DNA from: Candidatus Carbonibacillus altaicus
GTDB taxonomy: Bacteria; Bacillota; Bacilli; Thermicanales; DSM-22653
NCBI GenBank assembly: GCA_003050645.1
Contig: PEBX01000012.1
Coordinates: 1-53,021 of the forward strand
DNA: 53,021 nucleotides
Reading direction: 5' to 3'
A program made the position numbers and the translations under genes. Shown one piece after another: positions 34,406 to 42,289 of this stretch. Under the pieces are notes generated by a model. That model had not been told where the DNA came from, did no database searches, and saw only the letters and a list, made by a program, of their open reading frames with translations. The stretch's first letter is position 1, and each line of letters starts with the position of its first letter.

Positions 34406-35296
34406 TTATTCCGCAAACATAATCGTTGGCGCATGAAAAGGAAGCCCCCGTCTCAGTCGCGCGGCTTTAACCGTGTTTAAGAGCAGCATGGCGATCGTCA
34501 TGGGACCAACCCCGCCAGGCACCGGTGATAAAAGGCGCGCTTTCTCACGTACGCTATCCGCTTCGACGTCACCGGTCAGTGTTCCATCCGCCCTCCGGTG
34601 GATACCGACGTCGATGACGACCGCCCCTTCTTTTACCATATCACCGGTGATAAGCTCGCGTACGCCCGCTGCTACAATAAGCACCTGCGCGCGCCGGGTG
34701 ATCTCTCCCAGATGACGCGTCTTCGAGTGTGCGATGGTCACCGTCGCATGGCGCGAAAGTAACAGCTGGGCGACCGGTCTGCCGACGATATCGCTGCGGC
34801 CGACGACGACCGCCTCCTCACCTAACAGCGGTATGCGGTAAGCGTCGAGAAGGGCAATAATGCCCTGCGGTGTACAAGGGTAAAGCGCACGCGATTGACC
34901 GAGCATGACGCGACCGACGTTTTGATATGTAAAGCCGTCGACATCTTTTTCCGGCGCAATCTGTTCGATCACTTTTTCTTTATCCAGTCCCTGGGGAAGC
35001 GGGAGCTGTACAAGTACGCCGTCGACATCGTCATCAGCGCTCAAACGCGCGATCGTTTCTAAAAGTTCTTCCTCTCGAACCGTCTCCGGAAAGCGCAACA
35101 CTTCCGAACGTATCGCACCTTCCTGCGCCGCTTTTACCTTATTCTGGACATACGTTAAAGAAGCAGGGTCAGACCCTACGAGGACGACGACAAGGCGTGG
35201 AGAAATCCCCTGCGTCTTCAGTTCCAGAACCTCTTCTTTCACTTTTTCCCGGTAAAGCGCAGCCAGCCGTCGCCCATCCATTCGTTGTGCCGGCAT
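34406..35296 (-). CDS. folD: Methylenetetrahydrofolate dehydrogenase/cyclohydrolase
   Basis: FolD interconverts methylene-, methenyl- and formyl-tetrahydrofolate with NADP, supplying one-carbon units. The 296-residue protein has the catalytic Tyr and Lys in SLTYVQNKVKAA, the folate motif VDGVLVQLPLP, the NADP-binding VVVGRSDIVGRPVAQLLL, and the C-terminal PGGVGPMTIAML. ATG 35296 lies eight bases after AAAGGAAG. It stands between the TsaD paralogue and xseA. Confidence 0.97.
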   Translation of the reverse strand: MPAQRMDGRRLAALYREKVKEEVLELKTQGISPRLVVVLVGSDPASLTYVQNKVKAAQEGAIRSEVLRFPETVREEELLETIARLSADDDVDGVLVQLPLPQGLDKEKVIEQIAPEKDVDGFTYQNVGRVMLGQSRALYPCTPQGIIALLDAYRIPLLGEEAVVVGRSDIVGRPVAQLLLSRHATVTIAHSKTRHLGEITRRAQVLIVAAGVRELITGDMVKEGAVVIDVGIHRRADGTLTGDVEADSVREKARLLSPVPGGVGPMTIAMLLLNTVKAARLRRGLPFHAPTIMFAE

Positions 35297-35418
35297 GGGT
35301 CGTCTTCCTTTCTTCGCTCAATGTCTTCTCCGAAAGTCCTAACACAAAGCATTCACTCAACGTTTTTTTACTCGAATGATCATGCCTTCTTCGTTGTTTT
35401 TATCTGAATTGCTATGGT

Positions 35419-36375
35419 TTAACTCCTTTGTAAGGCTTTTCTCCACTGGGCCAAGGCTATACGCGCAACCCCCAGGGCGTTGTCTCCGGCATATGATACG
35501 GGTGCGAGAATAAGCGGCACCCTGCCCGCAAAAGTCTGACGCCAGGCTTCCCTTAACAGTTGATTGGCGACGACACCGCCGCTCAGTAAAATCGGACGCG
35601 TCTCTTGAGAAAGCAAATGGTCGAGCGCGCGCGTGAGCGTCTCTTCCAGGTAGCGGAAAAGGGCAAAAGCTACTTCCTCCGGAGAAGCTCCTTCATTCAT
35701 GCACCGGGTAAAATAATTTTCTGCACCGGATAAATGAAAATAAGCTCCTTTTAAGGACGGGCTGAGCCTTATCGCTGCACCGCTTCCCGTATTTTTTATT
35801 GCAAAAGAGACGGCCCGTTTTTCCAGACACGCTCCGGCAGGGAAAGGGCAGCCGAGCTTTACACCGATTCGATCAATGAGTTGCCCGGCATGAAGATCGA
35901 GCGTCCCTCCGACGACGGTGATCGCATAGCCCGCATCCTCTGGGCGCACGTCCAAAAGTTCACTCGTACCGCCGGAAAGATGCACGGCCCAGAACGGCTC
36001 GGTAAGCGGTTCGGTGAGCGCTGCAGCGATATGCCCTTCTTGGTGGGATGTGGCGTAAAAAGGAATACCGTGAAGGGCAGCGATCGACTGCGCCACGGTT
36101 CGTCCCACCTCAAAAACGGGCATGTAAGAGTCGGCGACGGGGCGCGGACGGGTGCTCGCAGCCGTCGCCAAAAGACGCACACCCGAGGGAAAATCTTCCA
36201 TCAACGTGGGGAGCGCCTGAAGGTGCTGAAAAACAGCTTCTTGCTGCCGGAGTCCCCGTCTCCCTGCTTCGACCTTTAGAAGCTCCCGTTTTTCCCAGAG
36301 GCACCTCCCTTCTTCGGACAACAGACAAAGCGATGTGCGGTAATTGCTCGTATCAAGGGCGAAGAGTGCGTTCAT
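35419..36375 (-). CDS. Kae1/TsaD-like (M22 family) paralogue of unknown role
   Basis: This 318-residue ASKHA-fold protein belongs to the family of TsaD, which installs threonylcarbamoyl on tRNA A37. The metal-binding His-x-x-x-His is present in TSHQEGHIAAAL, as are the phosphate-loop-like HLSGGTSELLDV, ILLSGGVVANQLLR and the Asp of APVSYAGDNALGVARI. It diverges from canonical TsaD elsewhere, has the N-terminal start ALDTSNYRTSLCLL, and lies between nusB and folD rather than in a tsa cluster. It is therefore called a paralogue; the true TsaD is expected elsewhere. ATG 36375 overlaps nusB by 23 bases, implying coupled translation. Confidence 0.8.
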   Translation of the reverse strand: MNALFALDTSNYRTSLCLLSEEGRCLWEKRELLKVEAGRRGLRQQEAVFQHLQALPTLMEDFPSGVRLLATAASTRPRPVADSYMPVFEVGRTVAQSIAALHGIPFYATSHQEGHIAAALTEPLTEPFWAVHLSGGTSELLDVRPEDAGYAITVVGGTLDLHAGQLIDRIGVKLGCPFPAGACLEKRAVSFAIKNTGSGAAIRLSPSLKGAYFHLSGAENYFTRCMNEGASPEEVAFALFRYLEETLTRALDHLLSQETRPILLSGGVVANQLLREAWRQTFAGRVPLILAPVSYAGDNALGVARIALAQWRKALQRS

Positions 36376-36754
36376 CTTTCACCACGCTCGCAAGAACGCC
36401 GTTAATAAAAATACGCGCACGTTCATCGCTGTACGTTTTAGCGAGCTCCACCGCTTCATCGATCACAACTTTTTTCGGTACCTCCGGGACATATAACAGT
36501 TCAAAGAGGGCGATCCGCAAAATAGCCCGATCTACAGCCGGCAGCCTGTCCCACTCCCACCCGACAAGATGCGTCTTGATGAGCTCATCAATCTCATCCC
36601 TATGCTCCGTCCAGCCTTCCAGAATCGTCACCACGTATGGTGCTGTCTTTCGCGACAGGCCGAGTGCTAAAAGCGCCTCATCCATGCTGATGTGCGAGAG
36701 ATCCATCTGATATAAAGCCTGAAGCGCGAGCACTCTTGCTTCCTGGCGTTTCAT
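36353..36754 (-). CDS. nusB: Transcription antitermination factor NusB
   Basis: NusB with NusE binds boxA RNA and allows antitermination of rRNA operons. The all-helical protein of about 133 residues starts MKRQEARVLALQALYQMD, matching B. subtilis MKRRTAREKALQALFQID. It contains the family end VVIDEAVELAKTYSDERARIFINGVL cut here as IDEAVELAKTYS and FINGVLASV. ATG 36754 is chosen by this alignment. A TTG at 36763, close behind GGAGGG, would add three residues. It overlaps the TsaD paralogue downstream. Confidence 0.96.
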   Translation of the reverse strand: MKRQEARVLALQALYQMDLSHISMDEALLALGLSRKTAPYVVTILEGWTEHRDEIDELIKTHLVGWEWDRLPAVDRAILRIALFELLYVPEVPKKVVIDEAVELAKTYSDERARIFINGVLASVVKDERTLRP

Positions 36755-36790
36755 TGCGTTCAACTTCCCTCCAAATAGCGATCGGATGTC

Positions 36791-37027
36791 CTAACGATCC
36801 CGGTCCGGTCGATCCCGATCAAAAAAAGAGGCAGGCAAAATCTTTTGTAACCAGTCTCTCATTTGCTCCTGCCCGTCCAACCGACCCCCAACCCAGTAAC
36901 CGAGCGCCAAAATCAGGGCAACGACGAGCATGCGTCCGAAACCGAAAAACAGATACACAAAACTCAAAATAAGCGCGTAGATCGTGCCAAGTATTTTTCC
37001 CCAGTGTGGTCTTAAGGCTTCCCACAT
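36791..37027 (-). CDS. DUF2273 small membrane protein
   Basis: This 78-residue protein has two hydrophobic segments (ILGTIYALILSFVYLFFGF and MLVVALILALGYWVGG) separated by one Arg, then an amphipathic tail rich in Asp and Arg. DUF2273 proteins typically lie beside amaP and asp23, as here, and probably take part in the Asp23 membrane-anchored complex. ATG 37027 follows GGAGGGG. The intervals to amaP and nusB are short, suggesting one transcript. Confidence 0.88.
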   Translation of the reverse strand: MWEALRPHWGKILGTIYALILSFVYLFFGFGRMLVVALILALGYWVGGRLDGQEQMRDWLQKILPASFFDRDRPDRDR

Positions 37028-37037
37028 GGTACCCCTC

Positions 37038-37592
37038 CTATTCTACACGCCGGCGGGGAGGTGCTTCCAGCGTTTGTCGTGACTCATGGACGAGTACCGA
37101 GATTTGTGCGATTTCGACCCCGGTTATACTTTCGACTTTTTCTTTGACTTCTTTTTGAATGCGTTCGATCAGCTGCGGAATGTTTTGTTCACCGTCGACG
37201 CCTATTTTTATGTAAAACGTATAACCGTCGACTTCGGAAGGTTTAAAATGAACGTCCACATCGTGAGTTCCCGGTATCTTTTGCACAGTACGGCTGGCGA
37301 GTTGCTCAAAGGTTGTGAGTGCAATACGCGTCTCGCCATATTCATTGCGCCCGGCGAGCGCTGTAACCGGGCGGGGTCTGTGCCTGATCCAGAGAAAACG
37401 TAATGATAGCAGAAGAAGGACAGCATCGACCACCAGCACGATGATCTTTGCCGTCATCGACTGGTAAATATAACTGATCATATCGTATACGCGCGTTTCA
37501 AATAGTCCGAGTCCGATGATTAAAAACGCGAGCATCAGAATCAATACAAGCGCGGCATACAATTTTAATGCCAACCGGTCGAATGCATTCAT
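37038..37592 (-). CDS. amaP: Alkaline shock response membrane anchor protein AmaP
   Basis: AmaP anchors Asp23-family proteins at the membrane. The 184-residue protein has two N-terminal membrane segments (ALVLILMLAFLIIGLGL and IIVLVVDAVLLLLSL) and a cytoplasmic domain that itself resembles Asp23 (VDVHFKPSEVDGYTF, VKEKVESITGVEIAQISVLV). ATG 37592 lies six bases after GGAGGT. It stands immediately after the Asp23-family gene. Confidence 0.9.
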   Translation of the reverse strand: MNAFDRLALKLYAALVLILMLAFLIIGLGLFETRVYDMISYIYQSMTAKIIVLVVDAVLLLLSLRFLWIRHRPRPVTALAGRNEYGETRIALTTFEQLASRTVQKIPGTHDVDVHFKPSEVDGYTFYIKIGVDGEQNIPQLIERIQKEVKEKVESITGVEIAQISVLVHESRQTLEAPPRRRVE

Positions 37593-37613
37593 CAGCACAC
37601 CTCCGCTTTGCAT

Positions 37614-37991
37614 TTAAGAAGGACGTACATCGACTACCGTGATATCGACCCGCTCCACATGAATACTGGTCATCGACTCTACCGCCTCTTTAATTGCCTG
37701 TTGCACGGCACGCGCAACAGACACGAGATCATAACCGTACACGCCGACCATGGCAACTTCAAAAAAAGCTGTGCCATCCTCCAGATGAATGGTTACACCG
37801 CGGGATGTACCGCCACGCGTCAGGCGACCGACAAAATCACGCCGATCATCCTCGTGGGCATCATAGACACCCGGTACATCGCGCGCCGCCATCCAGGCAA
37901 TGAGCGTTAAAACTTCCTCGGCAATTTTAATCTCGCCCTGCTCTTTATTTTCATCAAGGGGGGGCATGCGAACACGATCTTGCGTTTCCAT
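37614..37991 (-). CDS. Asp23/Gls24 family envelope stress protein (YqhY-like)
   Basis: This 125-residue cytoplasmic protein belongs to the Asp23 family, linked to cell-envelope stress and, for B. subtilis YqhY, to acetyl-CoA carboxylase activity. It contains GEIKIAEEVLTLIAWMAAR, DVPGVYDAHED and the C-terminal VERVDITVVDVR. It sits directly after accBC, as yqhY does in B. subtilis. A glutamate-rich insertion-free N terminus starts at ATG 37991, with AAAGGGTGA eight bases upstream. Confidence 0.92.
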   Translation of the reverse strand: METQDRVRMPPLDENKEQGEIKIAEEVLTLIAWMAARDVPGVYDAHEDDRRDFVGRLTRGGTSRGVTIHLEDGTAFFEVAMVGVYGYDLVSVARAVQQAIKEAVESMTSIHVERVDITVVDVRPS

Positions 37992-38016
37992 CCCTTCATC
38001 ACCCTTTCACTTTAGT

Positions 38017-39402
38017 TTAACTTAACCCGGAAGGGCTGTCTAGCGTTTCCGATGCCGCCTTCATCCGTTCTTCTAAAAATCTGGTATGCACTCGTCCTGC
38101 GCGAACATCGGGTACGGCGAGAAGTTCCAGTAAAAACTCACGCGTCGTATACACGCCCGGTCCTTCTACGACGAGCTCATGAAGCGCGCGTTCCATACGT
38201 GTGATCACCTCTTCGCGGGTCGGAGCCCAGACGATGAGCTTTGCGATCATCGAATCGTAATAAGGTGGAATGGTCGTACCACTCTCCAGCGCTGTATCGA
38301 CCCGCACCCCAAAACCGCCGGGTAGGACGAGGCGCTCGATTCGCCCAGGGGTCGGCATAAAGTTACGTTTAGGGTCTTCGGCATTAATTCGACATTCGAT
38401 GGACCAGCCGCGGATCTCGATATCTTCTTGCGAAAAAGAAAGCGGGTAGCCGTAGGCCACTTTGATCATTTCCTGAATGAGATCGATCCCAGTGACCCAT
38501 TCGGTGACCGGATGTTCAACCTGAATGCGCGTGTTCATTTCCATAAAATAAAACTGTCCATCTTCATCCAGCAAAAATTCTACCGTCCCTGCGCCGACAT
38601 ACTTAACCGCCCGAGCCGCCCGTACCGCAGCTTCCCCCATCTTCTCTCTAAGCTCGGGGGTCACCGCAGGAGAAGGCGCTTCTTCGATGATCTTCTGGTG
38701 CCGCCGCTGCAAAGAACAATCCCGTTCACCGAGATGTACGATATGCCCATGCCTATCACCGATAATCTGTACTTCTACATGGCGCGGGCGAACCAGATAT
38801 TTTTCTAAGTAGACGCCGGGGTTCCCAAAGGCGGCCTCTGCCTCGCGCCGTGCCAGATGGAACATGTGGCGAAGCTCTTCATGATCACGGGCAACCCGCA
38901 TCCCACGCCCGCCACCGCCTGCAGTCGCTTTTATGATGACAGGATAGCCGATCTCACGCGCCAAAAAAAGCGCCTCTTCCTCGTCCTGAATCAGTCCCTC
39001 TGAACCAGGAACGGTTGGCACCAGCGCCTCCTGTACTGTTTTTTTGGCGATGGATTTATCCCCCATTTTTTCAATGGCTTCGGCCGATGGCCCGACAAAT
39101 GTAATACCGACGAGTTCGCAAAGTTCAGCAAAATGGGCATTTTCCGCTAAAAATCCGTACCCGGGATGAATCGCATCGACGCCGATAGACGTGGCCAGCG
39201 TTATGATGTGCGTCATATTTAAGTAACTTTCCTTCGGTGATGCTCCCCCGATGCAGTACGCTTCATCTGCCAGTTGGACATGTTTGGCATCGCGGTCTGC
39301 CTCTGAGTAGATCGCAACCGTCCGAATACCCATCTCGCGCGCCGCGCGAATGATCCGCACGGCGATTTCTCCGCGATTGGCAATCAGCATTTTCTTAAAC
39401 AA
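38017..39402 (-). CDS. accC: Acetyl-CoA carboxylase, biotin carboxylase subunit
   Basis: AccC carboxylates the biotin on AccB using ATP and bicarbonate, the first half-reaction of fatty-acid synthesis. The 461-residue protein starts [17 protein letters not shown], with [15 protein letters not shown], the glycine-rich ATP-grasp loop [13 protein letters not shown] and the catalytic [18 protein letters not shown]. The predicted start is TTG 39402, ten bases after GGAGG; the ATG four codons later is possible. It follows accB by 53 bases. Confidence 0.97.
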   Translation of the reverse strand: MFKKMLIANRGEIAVRIIRAAREMGIRTVAIYSEADRDAKHVQLADEAYCIGGASPKESYLNMTHIITLATSIGVDAIHPGYGFLAENAHFAELCELVGITFVGPSAEAIEKMGDKSIAKKTVQEALVPTVPGSEGLIQDEEEALFLAREIGYPVIIKATAGGGGRGMRVARDHEELRHMFHLARREAEAAFGNPGVYLEKYLVRPRHVEVQIIGDRHGHIVHLGERDCSLQRRHQKIIEEAPSPAVTPELREKMGEAAVRAARAVKYVGAGTVEFLLDEDGQFYFMEMNTRIQVEHPVTEWVTGIDLIQEMIKVAYGYPLSFSQEDIEIRGWSIECRINAEDPKRNFMPTPGRIERLVLPGGFGVRVDTALESGTTIPPYYDSMIAKLIVWAPTREEVITRMERALHELVVEGPGVYTTREFLLELLAVPDVRAGRVHTRFLEERMKAASETLDSPSGLS

Positions 39403-39455
39403 AAACGTTCCGCCTCCTTCGCCATCCCAGATGTGTGCGTAAAGACTGCCCCATC

Positions 39456-39992
39456 TTATGATGTCGTGCGCACTTTAAAGAGCGGTTGGCCGTACTCGAC
39501 GAGTGTCCCGTTTTGTACAAGTATGTCCACGATCGTCCCTTCGACATCGGCGACGATTTCGTTAAACAGTTTCATCGCTTCGATGATGCAGACGACCGTA
39601 TCCGGCTTGACCGTATCGCCGACGTTCACATAAGGCGGAGCATCGGGGTTAGGCGCCGCATAAAACGTTCCGACCATAGGCGATTTGATCAAAGTGATTT
39701 GATCCTCGGCGGGCGACGCAGAGACTGTTTTCTGCGGGGCTTCGGGCTGAGTTTGATCACCGGACGGAACGCTCCCCTCCGCCAGTTGAGGAGCGGAAGG
39801 CACCGGTGATGGCACGGAAGAGTATGTCGGAGCAGTGCTTCCCCCTGTGTAACTTCCGGCAGGAACGATAGATGCAGAAGGGTGATCTTTTTTTAAGACG
39901 AGCCGCTCTCCTTCGCGCTCCAGTTCAATATGCGTCAGTGAAGAAGCATCGAGCGTACGTATAAGTTCTTTGATTTCACGCAACGTAAACAT
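39456..39992 (-). CDS. accB: Acetyl-CoA carboxylase, biotin carboxyl carrier protein
   Basis: AccB carries the carboxyl group on biotin between AccC and the transferase. The 178-residue protein has an N-terminal family segment ([22 protein letters not shown]), a Pro/Ser/Ala-rich linker of about 60 residues, and the biotinyl domain beginning SPMVGTFY with the biotin Lys in [14 protein letters not shown] 39992 is seven bases after AGGAG; earlier ATGs at 40040 and 40025 lie too near the promoter. It is the first gene of the accBC-asp23-amaP unit. Confidence 0.96.
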   Translation of the reverse strand: MFTLREIKELIRTLDASSLTHIELEREGERLVLKKDHPSASIVPAGSYTGGSTAPTYSSVPSPVPSAPQLAEGSVPSGDQTQPEAPQKTVSASPAEDQITLIKSPMVGTFYAAPNPDAPPYVNVGDTVKPDTVVCIIEAMKLFNEIVADVEGTIVDILVQNGTLVEYGQPLFKVRTTS

Positions 39993-40038
39993 GACACCAC
40001 TCCTAAGACATAGACACATCTTCGTCATGATCTTGGTC

Positions 40039-40067
40039 ATTATATCATAGCTTGCCTGCGCTCACAA
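40039..40067 (-). promoter_or_regulatory. Sigma-A promoter of accBC
   Basis: The minus strand has TTGTGA (40067-40062) and a perfect TATAAT (40044-40039) with a 17-base spacer, starting transcription about 40 bases before the accB ATG. No FapR site was recognised. Confidence 0.82.
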
Positions 40068-40120
40068 TGAAACCGCCGTGTAACACACACATTTTAAATC
40101 GCTCATCCATCGCAGCGCTT

Positions 40121-40152
40121 AAAAATAAAAAGCGAGATGACAGCATCTCGCC
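40121..40152 (-). terminator. Terminator of the spoIIIA operon
   Basis: On the minus strand GCGAGATG pairs with CATCTCGC around a four-base loop and is followed by TTTTTATTTTT. It separates spoIIIA from accB. Confidence 0.92.
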
Positions 40153-40185
40153 GTTTCTAACCAATCCATGATGTGCTCATCCGCG

Positions 40186-40225
40186 CCTTCCGATCAAACG
40201 CTACACCTTCCAATCAAACGCTACG
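40186..40225. repeat. 20-bp tandem duplication at the spoIIIAH 3' end
   Basis: Two adjacent 20-base copies (40186-40205 and 40206-40225) differ at two positions and share ATCAAACGCTAC. The spoIIIAH stop codon (40221-40223) lies in the second copy and is duplicated in the first. Confidence 0.9.
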
Positions 40226-40757
40226 GTCGATAGCTCACCGTCACCGCCGTGCCCGAGACATTCATATTTTTACTGACGGTCTGAATGATGCCGACCACAT
40301 CTTCATTTTTAAGGTCGCTGGCCCGAACCACCACGCTCACTTTTCCATCATTTTCCATAACGACTGCGTCTTGAAAGCCGCTGGCCTTGAGCAGCGATTC
40401 GACCATGAGTTCCCTCGATTCAGCATTTTGCAGAGCGTCGATCTTGGCGCTTGCTTCTTTGACCGTCCCTTCACCGCCGTTATCGATTAAGGCGAAATAC
40501 TCTTCCATTGCCTTGGCGCGCTGCTGATCGCGCATGAGCCGGGCACTCGCAAAAAAGTCATCGCTTTCTCTCACCGTGACCACGCTGTCTTCACGCTCAG
40601 TTTGACCGTTCGCATCCGTTTGGTCCATATCCGCCCCATCATCCGTTAAAGCATGATTCGATCCTTGTGGATCGGTGTAAAACAAATAGTACACCGATAA
40701 AACGACGAGCAGGGTTAACATGGACAAAAGCCACATCGTTTGTTTTTTCGCAGACAT
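40221..40757 (-). CDS. spoIIIAH: Stage III sporulation protein AH
   Basis: SpoIIIAH forms the mother-cell side of the channel that spans the two membranes around the forespore, binding SpoIIQ in the intermembrane space. The 178-residue protein has one N-terminal membrane segment (MWLLSMLTLLVVLSVYYLF), an acidic linker, and the YscJ/FliF-like ring-building domain with ESDDFFASARLMRDQQRAKAMEE cut here as DDFFASARLMRDQQRAK and VVMENDGKVSVVVRA. ATG 40757 follows AAGGAGGG. It ends the operon before a strong terminator. Confidence 0.95.
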   Translation of the reverse strand: MSAKKQTMWLLSMLTLLVVLSVYYLFYTDPQGSNHALTDDGADMDQTDANGQTEREDSVVTVRESDDFFASARLMRDQQRAKAMEEYFALIDNGGEGTVKEASAKIDALQNAESRELMVESLLKASGFQDAVVMENDGKVSVVVRASDLKNEDVVGIIQTVSKNMNVSGTAVTVSYRP

Positions 40758-40810
40758 CGAAAACCCTCCTTGAACAAAGTAAGTATCATATGGGGTGGCC
40801 CTTCAGACCA

Positions 40811-41407
40811 TCAGTCCCGACCCGACATTTTTTTGGGAACGACGGAGATACGGTGCGGTGGAACATCGAGGGAACGGCTGACCACATCATAAATCCAGTT
40901 TTTGATCGTCGGGTTTTCCGCGCCGCGCGCGACCACCACAACGCCCCGAATCTTTGGTTTGAGCGTCTTTACGACGACCGGGTCTTCGTTGGATCCTTGC
41001 ATGATGCGCAGCACTTCTTCGTCGATCGACGTATCTTCAACTGTTCTGGAACCACCCTGACGATCGGATTCACGGGTCAGTTGCGTCGATTTGCGCGTAT
41101 TTTTTTCAAATACCTGCTCGGGCGTAGCATCGACGTTTACCATGACGCTCACCTCCCCCACTCCGACAATGGCTTCCAAAATATCGCGCAACATATGCTC
41201 ATAATACTGCTCATACGCTTCCATCACCGCATCGATCGAAACTTTTGTTTCACTTACATCCTGCGCTGGAGGTGGCTCCTCATGCTTTTCTCCTTTCAAT
41301 AGACTGAACACATACAGGAATAGTAGGATCACCGCCAGTATAAAAGGCCAGCGATATTGCTTAAAATTAAAACCCATGTCTTCCTGCATCCATTTCAAAG
41401 GCCACAC
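40811..41407 (-). CDS. spoIIIAG: Stage III sporulation protein AG
   Basis: SpoIIIAG forms the large ring of the mother cell-forespore channel. The 198-residue open frame has one membrane segment (WPFILAVILLFLYVFSLL) and a ring-building domain (ILEAIVGVGEVSVMVNVD, IRGVVVVARGAENPTIK, ISVVPKK). The exact start is unclear: GTG 41407 begins the open frame, and ATGs at 41389 and 41377 are alternatives with weak ribosome sites. The 160-base gap from spoIIIAF is unusual within this operon and holds a tandem duplication. Confidence 0.92.
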   Translation of the reverse strand: MWPLKWMQEDMGFNFKQYRWPFILAVILLFLYVFSLLKGEKHEEPPPAQDVSETKVSIDAVMEAYEQYYEHMLRDILEAIVGVGEVSVMVNVDATPEQVFEKNTRKSTQLTRESDRQGGSRTVEDTSIDEEVLRIMQGSNEDPVVVKTLKPKIRGVVVVARGAENPTIKNWIYDVVSRSLDVPPHRISVVPKKMSGRD

Positions 41408-41430
41408 CTGCTTTCACCGGCTCCCCAAGC

Positions 41431-41466
41431 CCCGCACTGCGCATGCATCCCGCACTGCGCATGCAT
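41431..41466. repeat. Perfect 18-bp tandem duplication between spoIIIAF and spoIIIAG
   Basis: CCCGCACTGCGCATGCAT occurs twice without a gap (41431-41448, 41449-41466). The copies are identical and include the palindrome ATGCAT. They lie in the 160-base spacer just before spoIIIAG. Confidence 0.93.
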
Positions 41467-41567
41467 CTACAAACGTCTCACCTCACCATCCGCACCGATC
41501 CGTCCGTACGAAAAGCACATCTCTAGCGCTCTTCACACCATAGAGTCCACGCCCTCCTTCCGTCCCA

Positions 41568-42257
41568 TCATCGTCTGTACACAAGAACGGGTACGCCATC
41601 CAGCGAAAGTTTGTTTTGTACGAGCGCAGAAACGCGCGCCCGAAGTCGCGCCTCATCCGCCTGCCCCGATGATTGCCCCACAACCGGCTGAGCCAAAGAC
41701 GCCTCTTGCCCTCTCTCACGGCCTGTCTCCTCATCGCGAACGGCCACGTGCACCGGTGTGAGCTCGATCGGCGCAATGGTGATGGCGGATGAGTGAAGCG
41801 CGTCTTTGTTATTCTTTTTATGAACCTGTCCCAGTAAATAGACCTCAATGCGTTCAAGTTCTTGATCTTTAAAGATCAGCGCGACATCACTTTTTTCCCC
41901 GGTTGCCTCGAAAACGGCGTCTTGAATCACGTGTTCCATGTTCCGCCGGGCCAGATCGAACGCCGCCTGTTCCAGTCTTTTGCCCATTTCTTCCCCGTTT
42001 TCTTGAATGGTGTGTATATCGGTGTATATACCCCCTCTCACCTCTTCCCTCACCGCATTCGCAAAAAGTGCCTGCGTCTTTTCCGCGAGTGCCCCATCCC
42101 TAAGCGGCTCCAAGGAAAAAATTTTTAACACCGGATCGATAAGCGCCATCATGATCATGAGCGATAAAACAAAACGGGTGTAGCGCTTCATCTCCGTGCT
42201 CGGGAGCAACATTTCGATGATCGTCGCCAAAAGCACGATCGTCACCAGCTGTATCAT
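41568..42257 (-). CDS. spoIIIAF: Stage III sporulation protein AF
   Basis: SpoIIIAF is a membrane part of the SpoIIIA-SpoIIQ channel. The 229-residue protein has two N-terminal hydrophobic segments around IIEMLLPSTEMKRYTRFVLSL and a soluble domain with FDLARRNMEHVIQD and KDQELERIEVYLL. ATG 42257 follows GGGGGAG. However, upstream CTG 42269, six bases after AAGGGGAGG, would add LGEW, which resembles the usual family start (L-x-EW), so a CTG start is possible. It follows spoIIIAE by about 30 bases. Confidence 0.92.
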   Translation of the reverse strand: MIQLVTIVLLATIIEMLLPSTEMKRYTRFVLSLMIMMALIDPVLKIFSLEPLRDGALAEKTQALFANAVREEVRGGIYTDIHTIQENGEEMGKRLEQAAFDLARRNMEHVIQDAVFEATGEKSDVALIFKDQELERIEVYLLGQVHKKNNKDALHSSAITIAPIELTPVHVAVRDEETGRERGQEASLAQPVVGQSSGQADEARLRARVSALVQNKLSLDGVPVLVYRR

Positions 42258-42289
42258 CCACTCCCCCAGTATGATCCTCCCCTTTCCGA

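Noticed and set aside
36048-36710. Rightward open frame of about 220 codons over nusB and the TsaD paralogue
   Set aside because: It crosses two real genes on the opposite strand and is rich in Arg and Ser, as expected of antisense frames.
40667-41302. Long rightward open frame of about 211 codons over spoIIIAG/AH
   Set aside because: It is antisense to two well-recognised spoIIIA genes, has no ribosome site and resembles no protein family.
41483-41567. Small gene between spoIIIAF and spoIIIAG
   Set aside because: The good ribosome site leads to a frame of only five codons, and the other frames lack starts; the spacer is treated as non-coding.
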